24,939 bases of DNA from JAAYJG01 sp964450305 (GCA_964450305.1 CAYVFB010000045.1:1-24939), one strand, 5' to 3'. Positions 8,036-15,570 are shown, numbered from the stretch's first letter. The notes: generated from the sequence alone by a model not told the origin. Numbers and translations: made by a program.

Positions 8036-9115
8036 ATGAAAAAAAGAAAAATCATTCATGTGGCCGCAGCGGTCATCATAACCATCATATTGTTAAGCTT
8101 TCTTGATAGGCTCCTGATGCCCAAATACATGACGGAGATCCTTGAAGGTGCTCTGATTTCCGAGTATTATCAGGAAGAGAACAAGAACCACGATGTGATC
8201 TTTATCGGGGATTGTGAGGTTTATGAAAACTTCTCACCGGTAACGCTGTGGGAGAAATACGGCATCACCAGTTTTATCCGCGGCAGCGCACAGCAGCTGA
8301 TCTGGCATTCCTATTACCTGCTGGAGGAAACGCTTCGGTATGAAAAGCCCAAGGTGGTTGTGTTTAATGTTCTTTCAATGAAATATGACGAACCCCAAAA
8401 GGAAGCATACAACCGCATGGCATTGGATGCCATGCCGCTGTCTCTTTCAAAGCTGAAGGCCATTCGGGCTTCGATGATGGAGGATGAAGAGTTTATAACA
8501 TATTTATTTCCGATCCTGCGTTACCATTCCAGGTGGAGCGAATTAAAGGGAGAGGATTTTGAATACCTTTTGAAGAAGGAACAGATTTCCCATAACGGCT
8601 ATTTGATGCGCGTGGACTCAAAGCCCATGACAAATCTGCCGCAGGCGAAGAAGCTGTCCAATTACCAATTCAGTGATGTCTGCTATGATTACCTTGATAA
8701 AATGACAGCTCTGTGTAAAGATAATGGCATAGAGCTTGTTCTAATAAAGGCGCCCACCCTTTATCCCCATTGGTATGAGCAATGGGACGACCAAATACGG
8801 GAATATGCGAACAAAAATGGTCTTTCTTATATGAACTTTTTAGATTATACTGATGAAATAGGCATTGACTTTAGCCGTGATACCTATGACGCCGGGCTGC
8901 ACCTGAACCTTTCAGGCGCTGAAAAGATGTCGGTGTATTTCGGAAAAATCCTGACAGAACGCTTCGCGCTGGAGGATCACCGCAGCAATGCCGCTTTGAA
9001 GGAACAATGGAGTGACAAAACTGCCTTCTATTACCAGACGATGGATGACCAATACGCCGAACTGGAATCGCTTGGGTATATCAAGGCATTCAACACCAGG
9101 AGGAATGAGGATTAA
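8036..9115 (+). CDS. DltD/SGNH-like exported protein with Cys in the nucleophile position
   Basis: The product has 359 residues, with an N-terminal signal anchor (residues about 6-23). The start of the SGNH-like fold reads VIFIGDCEVYENFSP: where related MBOAT partners have G-[ST]-S-H-x-Y, this one has GDCEVY, so Cys60 takes the place of the Ser nucleophile and Glu that of His. The C-terminal catalytic block is kept as DAGLHLNLSGAEK, with an Asp and His in the expected order. DltD-like proteins act outside the membrane with MBOAT partners, probably as the final transferase or esterase. GAGG precedes ATG 8036. The next gene begins one base after its stop codon, so they are co-translated. The family is likely, the reaction unknown. 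Confidence 0.82.
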   Translation: MKKRKIIHVAAAVIITIILLSFLDRLLMPKYMTEILEGALISEYYQEENKNHDVIFIGDCEVYENFSPVTLWEKYGITSFIRGSAQQLIWHSYYLLEETLRYEKPKVVVFNVLSMKYDEPQKEAYNRMALDAMPLSLSKLKAIRASMMEDEEFITYLFPILRYHSRWSELKGEDFEYLLKKEQISHNGYLMRVDSKPMTNLPQAKKLSNYQFSDVCYDYLDKMTALCKDNGIELVLIKAPTLYPHWYEQWDDQIREYANKNGLSYMNFLDYTDEIGIDFSRDTYDAGLHLNLSGAEKMSVYFGKILTERFALEDHRSNAALKEQWSDKTAFYYQTMDDQYAELESLGYIKAFNTRRNED

Positions 9116-9116
9116 A

Positions 9117-9686
9117 ATGAAGAAAAATGTGATGGTGATTATTGTTGTTGCACTTTTACTGGTTGCAGGAGTTGTTGCCATTTTGCTGATCAACGGTGAA
9201 AACAGAAATGTTTCCGGAAATAATAACAACCCGCAGCCGCAGGTGGGCAATTCCAATGAAAAAGAGGATTTGGGCTACTTTTTTGAGTATAAAGGCGTTC
9301 AGATAGCCATTGAAGCCCCATCCGCCCCGGTTCTTAAAGCTTTGGGCGAGCCCATGAACTATTTTGAGGCCCCAAGCTGTGCCTTTGAAGGGATGGATAA
9401 AATATACACCTACAGTGGTTTTGAATTCCAAACCTATACCAAAGGGGATAAAGACTATATTTCATCCATCTATTTCCTCGATGACAGTGTTACAACGCCA
9501 GAGGGCATAGGTCTGAACGCCGCCCTGGAGGATATTACAAAGGCGTATGGCACGGATTATCAGCAATCCTTCAGCCAGTACACCTATACCAAAGGGAAAT
9601 GCAACCTCAGCTTCATTCTGGAAAACAACGAAGTGGTTTCCGTGCAATATGCCTCTGCTGATTTCGTTGGAAGTGAGAAAGAGTAA
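9117..9686 (+). CDS. Small membrane-anchored extracellular protein, function unknown
   Basis: The product has 189 residues. One N-terminal hydrophobic helix (residues about 4-24, no lipobox Cys) is followed by an Asn/Gln-rich linker and a compact domain of about 140 residues that starts near EYKGVQIAIEAPSAPVLKALG and has a repeated aromatic pattern (TYSGFEFQTYTKGDK and QYTYTKGKC). ATG 9117 is chosen because GAGG lies 6 nt upstream; an in-frame ATG at 9105 abuts the AGGAGG and is too close. The gene starts one base after the SGNH-like gene and ends the cluster. I do not recognise the family. By position it may be an accessory factor of the envelope modification. Confidence 0.75.
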   Translation: MKKNVMVIIVVALLLVAGVVAILLINGENRNVSGNNNNPQPQVGNSNEKEDLGYFFEYKGVQIAIEAPSAPVLKALGEPMNYFEAPSCAFEGMDKIYTYSGFEFQTYTKGDKDYISSIYFLDDSVTTPEGIGLNAALEDITKAYGTDYQQSFSQYTYTKGKCNLSFILENNEVVSVQYASADFVGSEKE

Positions 9687-9716
9687 AACACCGGGTTTTA
9701 CCAGTAAAATCATGAA

Positions 9717-9770
9717 ACAATCAATAATACGGGAGGATACCCTGGGTTTCCCTCCCGTATTATTGATTGT
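9717..9770. terminator. Perfect 20-bp hairpin, possible bidirectional terminator
   Basis: The arms 9717-9736 and 9751-9770 are exact reverse complements over 20 bp (the left arm ends in ATACGGGAGG) with a 14-nt loop. The hairpin sits between two convergent genes. The plus-strand side is followed by A's, not T's, and the minus-strand side runs into a moderately T-rich stretch, so it is not a textbook intrinsic terminator. A second hairpin, GTAAAAC/GTTTTAC (9683-9701), overlaps the stop codon of the upstream gene. Confidence 0.6.
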
Positions 9771-9918
9771 AAAAATGCCAACAAATTTTTCATTTCAGTT
9801 TTAGCAATAAAACTTTCATCATTACGTTACCCAATTATCTCACGGTATTTTAAGCGCTTGTCTGCACAGAAAGCTACTAACGGTGGGGTAATATCACACC
9901 TGAGCATGTCGGTATCAG

Positions 9919-9949
9919 CACCTCAAAACACTACTCAAAAGTTGAGGTG
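9919..9949. repeat. Inverted repeat near the end of the minus-strand lipoprotein gene
   Basis: CACCTCAA (9919-9926) and TTGAGGTG (9942-9949) are perfect complements around a 15-nt loop. It is 34 nt past the stop of the minus-strand lipoprotein gene and may act as its transcript end or 3' stabiliser. No T-tract is visible. Nothing else was recognised between 9771 and 9982. Confidence 0.4.
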
Positions 9950-9982
9950 GGAAAGTTGAGCTACGTTATATTAATAGCCGGC

Positions 9983-11095
9983 TTATTCAACTTTAGCCGT
10001 TGCTTCCATAGCATCAAGTTCGGCTTTTATTTCTTGAGCTTCTTCCAGGGTCAAGCCAGTTTTTATGACCGAGGGGGCATTATCCACCAAATCCTTAGCT
10101 TCCGCCAGGCCAAGCCCCGTGATATCTCTTATTGCTTTAATGACCTTTATTTTTTGCGCACCACTGTTCACAAGCGTGACAGAGTATCCTCCATTTTCAT
10201 CGAGTTTCTGATCGTTAGGAGCGTCGGAAGGGCTGGAAGTATTAGAAGCACTTGCAGTGTCAGGGGCGTTTGAGGTATTGATAATGATTTCACCTGCTTG
10301 TGCCGATTTGTTGCTTATTTCGATATCCAGTGCGGTTACTTCTCCCTTCGCAATGACTTTACCTTCATGGCGAACGGTAAAAGCTGTGCCTTCTTTCATG
10401 GGCAGGCTGGATAACAGCTCTATCTGGGCTGCGGTGGTACTGTTATTATCATGGTTCTCATCAAGATAAATCGTACTGGTTGTATCCGTTGTGAAAAAAT
10501 AACAGAGTGCTTTGATGACCCCATTTGGAGCATTGACTTCTACACCATCTTCAAAGGTTAAAGTTGCTGAAAAGGTTTTATGCGCAGAAACATTCCCCTT
10601 TGCAGTGAGGGCTTGTCCTCTTTCAACATCAGTGCGTTCCAGCCCTTCAAGGATAATTCCAATATTATCGCCTGCCTGAGCGTAATCAGTTATCTTGCGA
10701 AACATCTCAATTCCGCCAGCCTTGACTGTTCTTCCTTCATCGGACAGCCCCACCAGTTCAATTTCTGCACCCGTTGACACATGCCCGGTCAGGATTTTAC
10801 CGGTTACAACGGTGCCTCTGCCGGTAATAGAAAAAACATCTTCAACGGGCATAAAGAAATCATCGCTGACCAGAGAAATCTGTTGTGATGCATCGCCGGC
10901 AGCGACGTTGTCTGGAGGGGTTCCTGCGTTGACGGGCTCGGTTGGAGATACAGGTTTATTTCCTGTCTGATCGGTTTTCATATTTTCATTTGTTGTTGGC
11001 TGAGGGTTTTGCTGAGGCTTGTTTTTTCCTTTACAGGCTGTAAAAGACAGCGCCAGGGCGACGAGCAGCAACGAAATGATAAGATTTTTTTTCAT
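9983..11095 (-). CDS. Lipoprotein with EF-Tu domains II-III and a bL12 C-terminal domain
   Basis: The product has 370 residues. The start at 11095 (MKKNLIIS) was chosen over 11134 because it begins the signal peptide and has AAGGAAGGG upstream. The lipobox is LSFTAC with lipid Cys21. A linker rich in Pro, Asn and Thr follows. Residues about 78-172 match EF-Tu domain II (FMPVEDVFSITGRGTVVTGK, GGIEMFRKI, VERGQAL). Residues about 173-257 match EF-Tu domain III (YFFTTDTTSTIYL, AFTVRHEGKVIAKGEV). There is no GTPase domain. After a Ser/Asn/Ala linker, residues 303-370 match the ribosomal bL12 C-terminal domain (KVIKAIRDITGLGLAEAKDL). All this would lie outside the membrane, where translation does not occur, so the folds are probably reused for binding. 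A possible -10 (TATACT, 11149-11154 on the minus strand) lies upstream. Confidence 0.88.
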   Translation of the reverse strand: MKKNLIISLLLVALALSFTACKGKNKPQQNPQPTTNENMKTDQTGNKPVSPTEPVNAGTPPDNVAAGDASQQISLVSDDFFMPVEDVFSITGRGTVVTGKILTGHVSTGAEIELVGLSDEGRTVKAGGIEMFRKITDYAQAGDNIGIILEGLERTDVERGQALTAKGNVSAHKTFSATLTFEDGVEVNAPNGVIKALCYFFTTDTTSTIYLDENHDNNSTTAAQIELLSSLPMKEGTAFTVRHEGKVIAKGEVTALDIEISNKSAQAGEIIINTSNAPDTASASNTSSPSDAPNDQKLDENGGYSVTLVNSGAQKIKVIKAIRDITGLGLAEAKDLVDNAPSVIKTGLTLEEAQEIKAELDAMEATAKVE

Positions 11096-11172
11096 GATCT
11101 GTTCCCTTCCTTTTGTTTGCTTAATTGCGGGCACTACTAAGAAATATTAGTATACCGGTTTCTGGATATTCA

Positions 11173-11199
11173 GAATTCACCAGTTGGAAAAGTGAATTC
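11173..11199. other. Hairpin between the two minus-strand surface-protein genes
   Basis: GAATTCAC (11173-11180) and GTGAATTC (11192-11199) are perfect complements with an 11-nt loop. On the minus strand this lies just after the coiled-coil gene and before the putative -10 of the lipoprotein gene. It could be a weak terminator or a regulator site. GGTGATTAGTCACC, at the stop codon of the coiled-coil gene, is another small dyad. Confidence 0.4.
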
Positions 11200-11212
11200 C
11201 ACGAATAGGTGA

Positions 11213-11590
11213 TTAGTCACCCTCTTCCAGGGTTTTTTGAATTTCTTTGATTTTTTGAAGGTTCTCAAGGTAATCTTCCTTCAGAATATGTTTATTCTTA
11301 TAGAACTCTTCCAACTCGTATTCAAAAGCGTTCAATGCTTTTTTCATAGTTTCAAACTTGTCGGTGTATTCGTTTGTAATCGCGGAAAGCTGATCTTCCT
11401 GATCTTTCATCAGTTGCTCGATTTCATCCTGATGCTCTGCCTTCAGGCTGCTGATCAGAGCCTCCAGCTCGTAAAGCCGCCCCAGCTGCTTATTGAGATC
11501 CATGGTCTTTTTGAAGAAATACAGGTTTGAGATCACCAGTGCTACAATGATAATGATACTGATAATGATGCCAATATGGTTCTTCTTCAT
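11213..11590 (-). CDS. Small membrane-anchored coiled-coil protein
   Basis: The product has 125 residues. Residues about 6-26 are a single hydrophobic helix (IGIIISIIIIVALVISNLYF) after MKKNH; the rest is charged, Lys/Glu-rich and has the heptad look of a long coiled coil (residues about 30-122). It has no enzymatic motif. The start has a good AAGGAG site about 7 nt upstream. The lipoprotein gene follows on the same strand after 117 nt with a hairpin between, so co-transcription is possible but not certain. Function unknown; a membrane-tethered spacer or scaffold is a guess. Confidence 0.75.
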   Translation of the reverse strand: MKKNHIGIIISIIIIVALVISNLYFFKKTMDLNKQLGRLYELEALISSLKAEHQDEIEQLMKDQEDQLSAITNEYTDKFETMKKALNAFEYELEEFYKNKHILKEDYLENLQKIKEIQKTLEEGD

Positions 11591-11958
11591 CGCTCAAACT
11601 CCTTGTAAACCGGATTTATCAAACATGGCAGATTACACAGATGTGCTCAATTTCCGACATGGGTAGATGGAGTGGATGCTGGAAAACGCAAGCTCTGTGT
11701 TGTTTAGTCTATTGTATCAATTCAGTTGAGGTTTTTCTACAGTTTTCGCAAACTTTTGCATTCTCTCTTCTGCGGGCATGTAGAGGGTTAATGCCAAACA
11801 AACTTTTCCAAAGGAATGGTGGCAGCAAGTGGTGTTGGGGACGTGATTCGTTCAGAAGGCTTGCTCTGTTTTTGATCTTTTACATCCCGAAAATAAGAAA
11901 CCAGTATACATTTATCATAAATGATTGGCGGTAAAGCCTAAAATATTACGAACGGACC
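11591..11958. other. Intergenic region, no gene seen
   Basis: These 368 nt lie between two minus-strand genes. An open stretch on the plus strand (11641-11934) has no ribosome site and no protein-like composition and is not called. On the minus strand, TACAAT (about 11715-11720) could be a -10 for the coiled-coil gene, but no convincing -35 accompanies it. Confidence 0.5.
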
Positions 11959-12795
11959 CTAAACCGAAATCTGTTGGCTTAGTTGGCAGATGATTTCCTC
12001 GATGGCCTCTTTTGCGGTACGCAGCGTAGTCAGCAGGCTGTCGGTAAAACACAGATAACCTCTATCGGCATCGAGTTCAGGGTTGTCGAGAGCTTCCAGA
12101 AGCCCTTCTGAAGAACCGGACTCAAGCTTTTGCATTGCACGCAGGATGGCCATATTGCTGTAATTGGAGCGTCTGAGCGCCCGGATAACCCGAAGCTTGT
12201 TAATTTCCTCAATGCCATATTCGCGGTAACCATTTAAGGGGTTACGGGGGATATGGATGAGGTTGTTGCGTTCCCAGTCCCGCAGTGTGTCCGGGGTTAT
12301 GCTTAAAATCTCAGCAGCGGCTTGAAAGCTGACTTTATCACCTGGGGAAGGCATAGCTTCTTCATAGACCTTTGAAGAATCAAGCCGACTGCTTGTTGCT
12401 GTTTTCTTTTGTGTTGGCGTGGAGTTGATATGTGTACCCGTAGCAGTAATCAAAGCCCAACTTTCCAGAAACTTTTCCGCTTCTTCTGCCTGCATACATT
12501 CTGTATGAAGCATACCTTTCAGGATTTGGGCATACTGAAACGCATCCTGAAAACTGCCTTCCGCAGCAAGATGAATCATTTGATAAGCAGTTTTTTTAAT
12601 CCCTCTTCCAAACAGGGAACACTTCATGGTAAGCCGGATCAGCTTTATCTGATCGATATGAGCCTGGGTGAAAAGCCTGTATCCCGTAGAGCTTCTGGGC
12701 ACGACAGGCAGCAGCCCCCATTGTTCATAAAGGCGTATTGTATTGGGGTGAAGGTTGAAAAGCTTTGCAACCTCTGAGGTCTTATAATGCTTCAT
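11959..12795 (-). CDS. MerR-family regulator with two MerR DNA-binding domains
   Basis: The product has 278 residues. Residues 1-70 are a MerR winged helix (YKTSEVAKLFNLHPNTIRLYEQWGLLPV). A second MerR-type domain starts near residue 155 (VSFQAAAEILSITPDTLRDWERNNLIHIP, then GYREYGIEEINKLRVIRAL). The part between is helical, and the C-terminus is a helical stretch (LLTTLRTAKEAIEEIICQL) where a dimer coiled coil would be expected. No Cys-rich metal site or drug-binding domain is visible. AGGAGA precedes ATG 12795. It follows the UvrA-like gene on the same strand after 141 nt that hold a MITE-like repeat. MerR proteins usually activate promoters with long spacers, so it may control its neighbour. 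The tandem arrangement could let one chain bind a whole dyad. Confidence 0.88.
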   Translation of the reverse strand: MKHYKTSEVAKLFNLHPNTIRLYEQWGLLPVVPRSSTGYRLFTQAHIDQIKLIRLTMKCSLFGRGIKKTAYQMIHLAAEGSFQDAFQYAQILKGMLHTECMQAEEAEKFLESWALITATGTHINSTPTQKKTATSSRLDSSKVYEEAMPSPGDKVSFQAAAEILSITPDTLRDWERNNLIHIPRNPLNGYREYGIEEINKLRVIRALRRSNYSNMAILRAMQKLESGSSEGLLEALDNPELDADRGYLCFTDSLLTTLRTAKEAIEEIICQLSQQISV

Positions 12796-12821
12796 ACTTA
12801 TCTCCTGCTATTTTGTGTAAT

Positions 12822-12926
12822 GGGACGGCTCTGTTTGGCTCAATGAAGTCACTCGCTAATAACCGCCACAGTAACTCTGCGTGACTCAACACCAGAACTA
12901 ATCCCAGTGCCTCATAGAACCGTCCC
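12822..12926. repeat. MITE/REP-like element with nested inverted repeats
   Basis: The ends GGGACGGCTCT (12822-12832) and AGAACCGTCCC (12916-12926) are complementary with one mismatch. Inside, AGTCAC (12847-12852) pairs with GTGACT (12881-12886). The element has no coding capacity and nearly fills the gap between the MerR and UvrA-like genes. GGGACGG-type terminal palindromes are known from small non-autonomous or RAYT-linked repeats in clostridia; that link is from memory. No transposase was found in the window. Confidence 0.55.
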
Positions 12927-12936
12927 AGCGGTTAAC

Positions 12937-15486
12937 TCAAATCTTCGCCAGGTATTGACCTGTATGCGAATGCTTCACGGCAGCTAATTGCCCGGGGGTT
13001 CCGCAGGCGATGATCTCGCCGCCTTCCAGGCCGCCTTCAGGGCCGAAATCGATCACCCAGTCTGAGGTTTTGACCACATCCAGGTTATGCTCAATCGTAA
13101 CAACTGTATTATCGGCATCCACCAGGTGCTGCAACACATTGACAAGCTTTTTGACATCGGATGGATGCAGGCCTGTTGTGGGTTCGTCCAGCAGATATAA
13201 GGTGTGCCCCTTGCTTTTGCGGGACAGTTCCTTTGCCAGCTTGATGCGCTGCGCTTCACCCCCTGACAGGGTGGTGGCCGGCTGCCCCAGCTTCAGGTAA
13301 CCTAAACCGACTTCCTTCATCAGCATCAGTCTGTCACCCACGGCGTCATTCGCGTTGAATAGATCGGCTGCTTCGTCAATGGACATGTTCAGAACATCGG
13401 AAATGCTGTGCCCATTGTACTTCACAGCAAGAACCTCGCGTTTGAAACGTGCACCTTTGCAGGCAGGACATACTACCTGAACCTCGGGCAGAAATTGCAT
13501 TTTTATCGCCAGCACGCCGGCTCCCTGGCACTTTTCACACCTTCCGCCTGGCACATTAAACGAGAAATGCCGGGCAGAGAGCTTCATTTTTTTGGCTTCA
13601 GGCAGCTGGGCGTAAACATTGCGAATCGCCGTAAAGGTATCGGTATATGTGGCGGCATTGGAGCGCGGTATTCTGCCGATAGGTGCCTGATCGATGGTGA
13701 TGACCTTGTCAATGTATTCCCAACCAGCAATGCGATCATATTTCCCGGGAACTTCGCTGGCACGACTATATTTTTGAGCGGCAGCCTTATCCACAATATC
13801 AAACAGCAGCGTCGATTTTCCTGAACCGGATACCCCGGTCATGGTTACTAAAAGTCCCAGGGGGATCCTCACTGTTATGTCCTTCAGGTTATGCTCTTTC
13901 GCACCTTCAACCACAAGCTCGCGGCCTGTCGGTTCTCTTTGGAAGGGAGGAATGGGGATTTGATCCTTTCCACTGAGGAACCTTCCGGTCAGGGAATGGT
14001 CATACGCGCTGATTTCGTCCGGTGTGCCTGCGGCTACAAGGGTTCCGCCAGCTCGCCCGGCACCTGGGCCGATATCAATAATATAATCCGCCCGCTTCAT
14101 CAGTTCGGTATCATGTTCTATTACCAGCACGGTATTCCCCAGATCCCTCAACTGCTTCAACACGGCGATCAGCCTTTCGGTATCCCGGGGATGCAGCCCG
14201 ATAGTGGGTTCATCCAATACATACAGCACCCCTGTTAAGCCGGAGCCCAAAAGTGACGCCAGCCTCAGCCGCTGTGCTTCGCCACCCGAAAGGGAGGTAG
14301 CTGGCCTTTCCATCGACAGGTACCCAAGACCAACATTCAAAAGGCGTTGAATCCTCGCCGACAGATCATCCAAAACGGATTTCAGGATGGTAAGGCCTGA
14401 TTCGGAGGTGGATTCCGGCAGCCTTTCCAGCCAGTCCTTCAGCTCCTGCAGGCTTTTTTGGGAAAGGTTCGTTATGGTTTCCCCAGCCACGGTGACCTGC
14501 CTGCTTTCAGGCTTCAGTCTGGTTCCATCACATTCGGGGCAGGTATGCCGGATGAAGTATTTCTCCATCTTTTCCCGAGCTGCTTCGTCAATTTCATGAT
14601 CGGCATATTTTCGGGTCATTGCCGTAATCACACCTTCAAACTTTCCCTTGAAAGCATTACTGGGCGGTTGTATTCCGGGATAATGGCGCTTGAATTCTTC
14701 GCTGTTCACACCATATAGCAGATAGTCTCTTTGAATTTCTCCAAATTCCCGTACAGGTTGGTTGGGATCAAAGTCAAAACCATAATACTGTGCGGCAACA
14801 CCCATCGCATTGCTGTAAAAATCGATGAGAGATTTTTCCCAACTTAATACGGCGCCTTCCCGAAGGCTTTTTGATTCATCCAGAATGCTGCCTACATCGG
14901 GTTTGCTGATAACACCCAGACCCGTGCACGCCGGGCAGGCTCCATTGGGTTTGTTGAAGGAAAAATCAGCCATGATCAGCTCGTTCAACATGTGACCGCA
15001 GTTTGAGCAGACAACTCCATCGGCTTCATCGCTTTCACCATGTTCATGATCCAATGCGTTATCATCTTCCGAATCCCATAAATCAGCCTCCGAACTGTTT
15101 TCAAAGGAAGGCCGGACCAGCGTGCCGCATTGAGGGCAGGGCCTTTCTCCAAGCTTGGCATACAACAGGCGCAAATAGGTAAAAACCTCGGTGACTGTTC
15201 CAACGGTGGAACGGGGGTTTTTGTTGGTCAGATACTGGTCAATACTGATGGATGGCGAAAGGCCTGTAATCGATTCAACCTTGGGTTTTGTCAGAAAATC
15301 AGTGACCATTCCCAAAGAGGCCATGTATTGACGCTGACATTCCTTCTGCAGTGTATCAAAGGCAAGTGTGGATTTCCCTGAACCTGAAACGCCTGCAAGG
15401 ACGATGAGTTTGTTTTTTGGGATCTTCAGGGACAAATTTTTCAGGTTGTTTTCCCTTGCGCCAACGATTTCAATAAAGTCATTCAT
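12937..15486 (-). CDS. UvrA2-type ABC ATPase lacking the UvrB-binding domain
   Basis: The product has 849 residues; housekeeping UvrA has about 940. ATG 15486 is chosen because GGAGGG lies 5 nt upstream and the protein then starts MNDFIEIVGARENNLKN as in the family. The first ATPase has Walker A GVSGSGKST (32-40), NPRSTVGTVTE, SLSGGEAQR and LDEPTIGLHPRD; the second has GVSGSGKST, TLSGGEAQR and LDEPTTGLHPSD. Zinc modules are C160/C163 with C184/C187, and CEKC ... CPAC in the second half. The UvrB-binding domain, about 115 residues between CPxx and CxxC in E. coli UvrA, is replaced by some 35 residues of very acidic linker (SEADLWDSEDDNALDHEHGE). This is the UvrA2 pattern known from Deinococcus UvrA2 and Streptomyces DrrC, often tied to drug tolerance. 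It is next to a MerR regulator. Confidence 0.92.
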   Translation of the reverse strand: MNDFIEIVGARENNLKNLSLKIPKNKLIVLAGVSGSGKSTLAFDTLQKECQRQYMASLGMVTDFLTKPKVESITGLSPSISIDQYLTNKNPRSTVGTVTEVFTYLRLLYAKLGERPCPQCGTLVRPSFENSSEADLWDSEDDNALDHEHGESDEADGVVCSNCGHMLNELIMADFSFNKPNGACPACTGLGVISKPDVGSILDESKSLREGAVLSWEKSLIDFYSNAMGVAAQYYGFDFDPNQPVREFGEIQRDYLLYGVNSEEFKRHYPGIQPPSNAFKGKFEGVITAMTRKYADHEIDEAAREKMEKYFIRHTCPECDGTRLKPESRQVTVAGETITNLSQKSLQELKDWLERLPESTSESGLTILKSVLDDLSARIQRLLNVGLGYLSMERPATSLSGGEAQRLRLASLLGSGLTGVLYVLDEPTIGLHPRDTERLIAVLKQLRDLGNTVLVIEHDTELMKRADYIIDIGPGAGRAGGTLVAAGTPDEISAYDHSLTGRFLSGKDQIPIPPFQREPTGRELVVEGAKEHNLKDITVRIPLGLLVTMTGVSGSGKSTLLFDIVDKAAAQKYSRASEVPGKYDRIAGWEYIDKVITIDQAPIGRIPRSNAATYTDTFTAIRNVYAQLPEAKKMKLSARHFSFNVPGGRCEKCQGAGVLAIKMQFLPEVQVVCPACKGARFKREVLAVKYNGHSISDVLNMSIDEAADLFNANDAVGDRLMLMKEVGLGYLKLGQPATTLSGGEAQRIKLAKELSRKSKGHTLYLLDEPTTGLHPSDVKKLVNVLQHLVDADNTVVTIEHNLDVVKTSDWVIDFGPEGGLEGGEIIACGTPGQLAAVKHSHTGQYLAKI

Positions 15487-15524
15487 AATAACCCTCCATG
15501 TTTTTTCCATTCATCTGTGCTACT

Positions 15525-15570
15525 ATTCTACAACAATCGATAACCCCGGTGTTATAGTGGAGGGTTTCGA
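15525..15570 (-). promoter_or_regulatory. Putative promoter and operator of the UvrA2 gene
   Basis: On the minus strand, ATAACA (15550-15555), a 19-nt spacer and TAGAAT (15525-15530) form a promoter-like pair, and the long spacer is the hallmark of MerR-controlled promoters. A dyad TCGATAACCC / GGGTTTCGA (15537-15546 and 15562-15570, one bulged base) surrounds the -35 box. This is a reasonable operator candidate for the MerR protein, but the dyad is not centred between -35 and -10 as is usual. Confidence 0.3.

Noticed and set aside
4363..9115. Classical dltABCD operon for D-alanylation
   Set aside because: Gene order, MBOAT length, the SGNH nucleophile and a ligase specificity residue all differ, so the genes are named only as Dlt-like.
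11641..11934. Plus-strand open frame between coiled-coil and MerR genes
   Set aside because: No ribosome site, poor composition and no recognisable motif.
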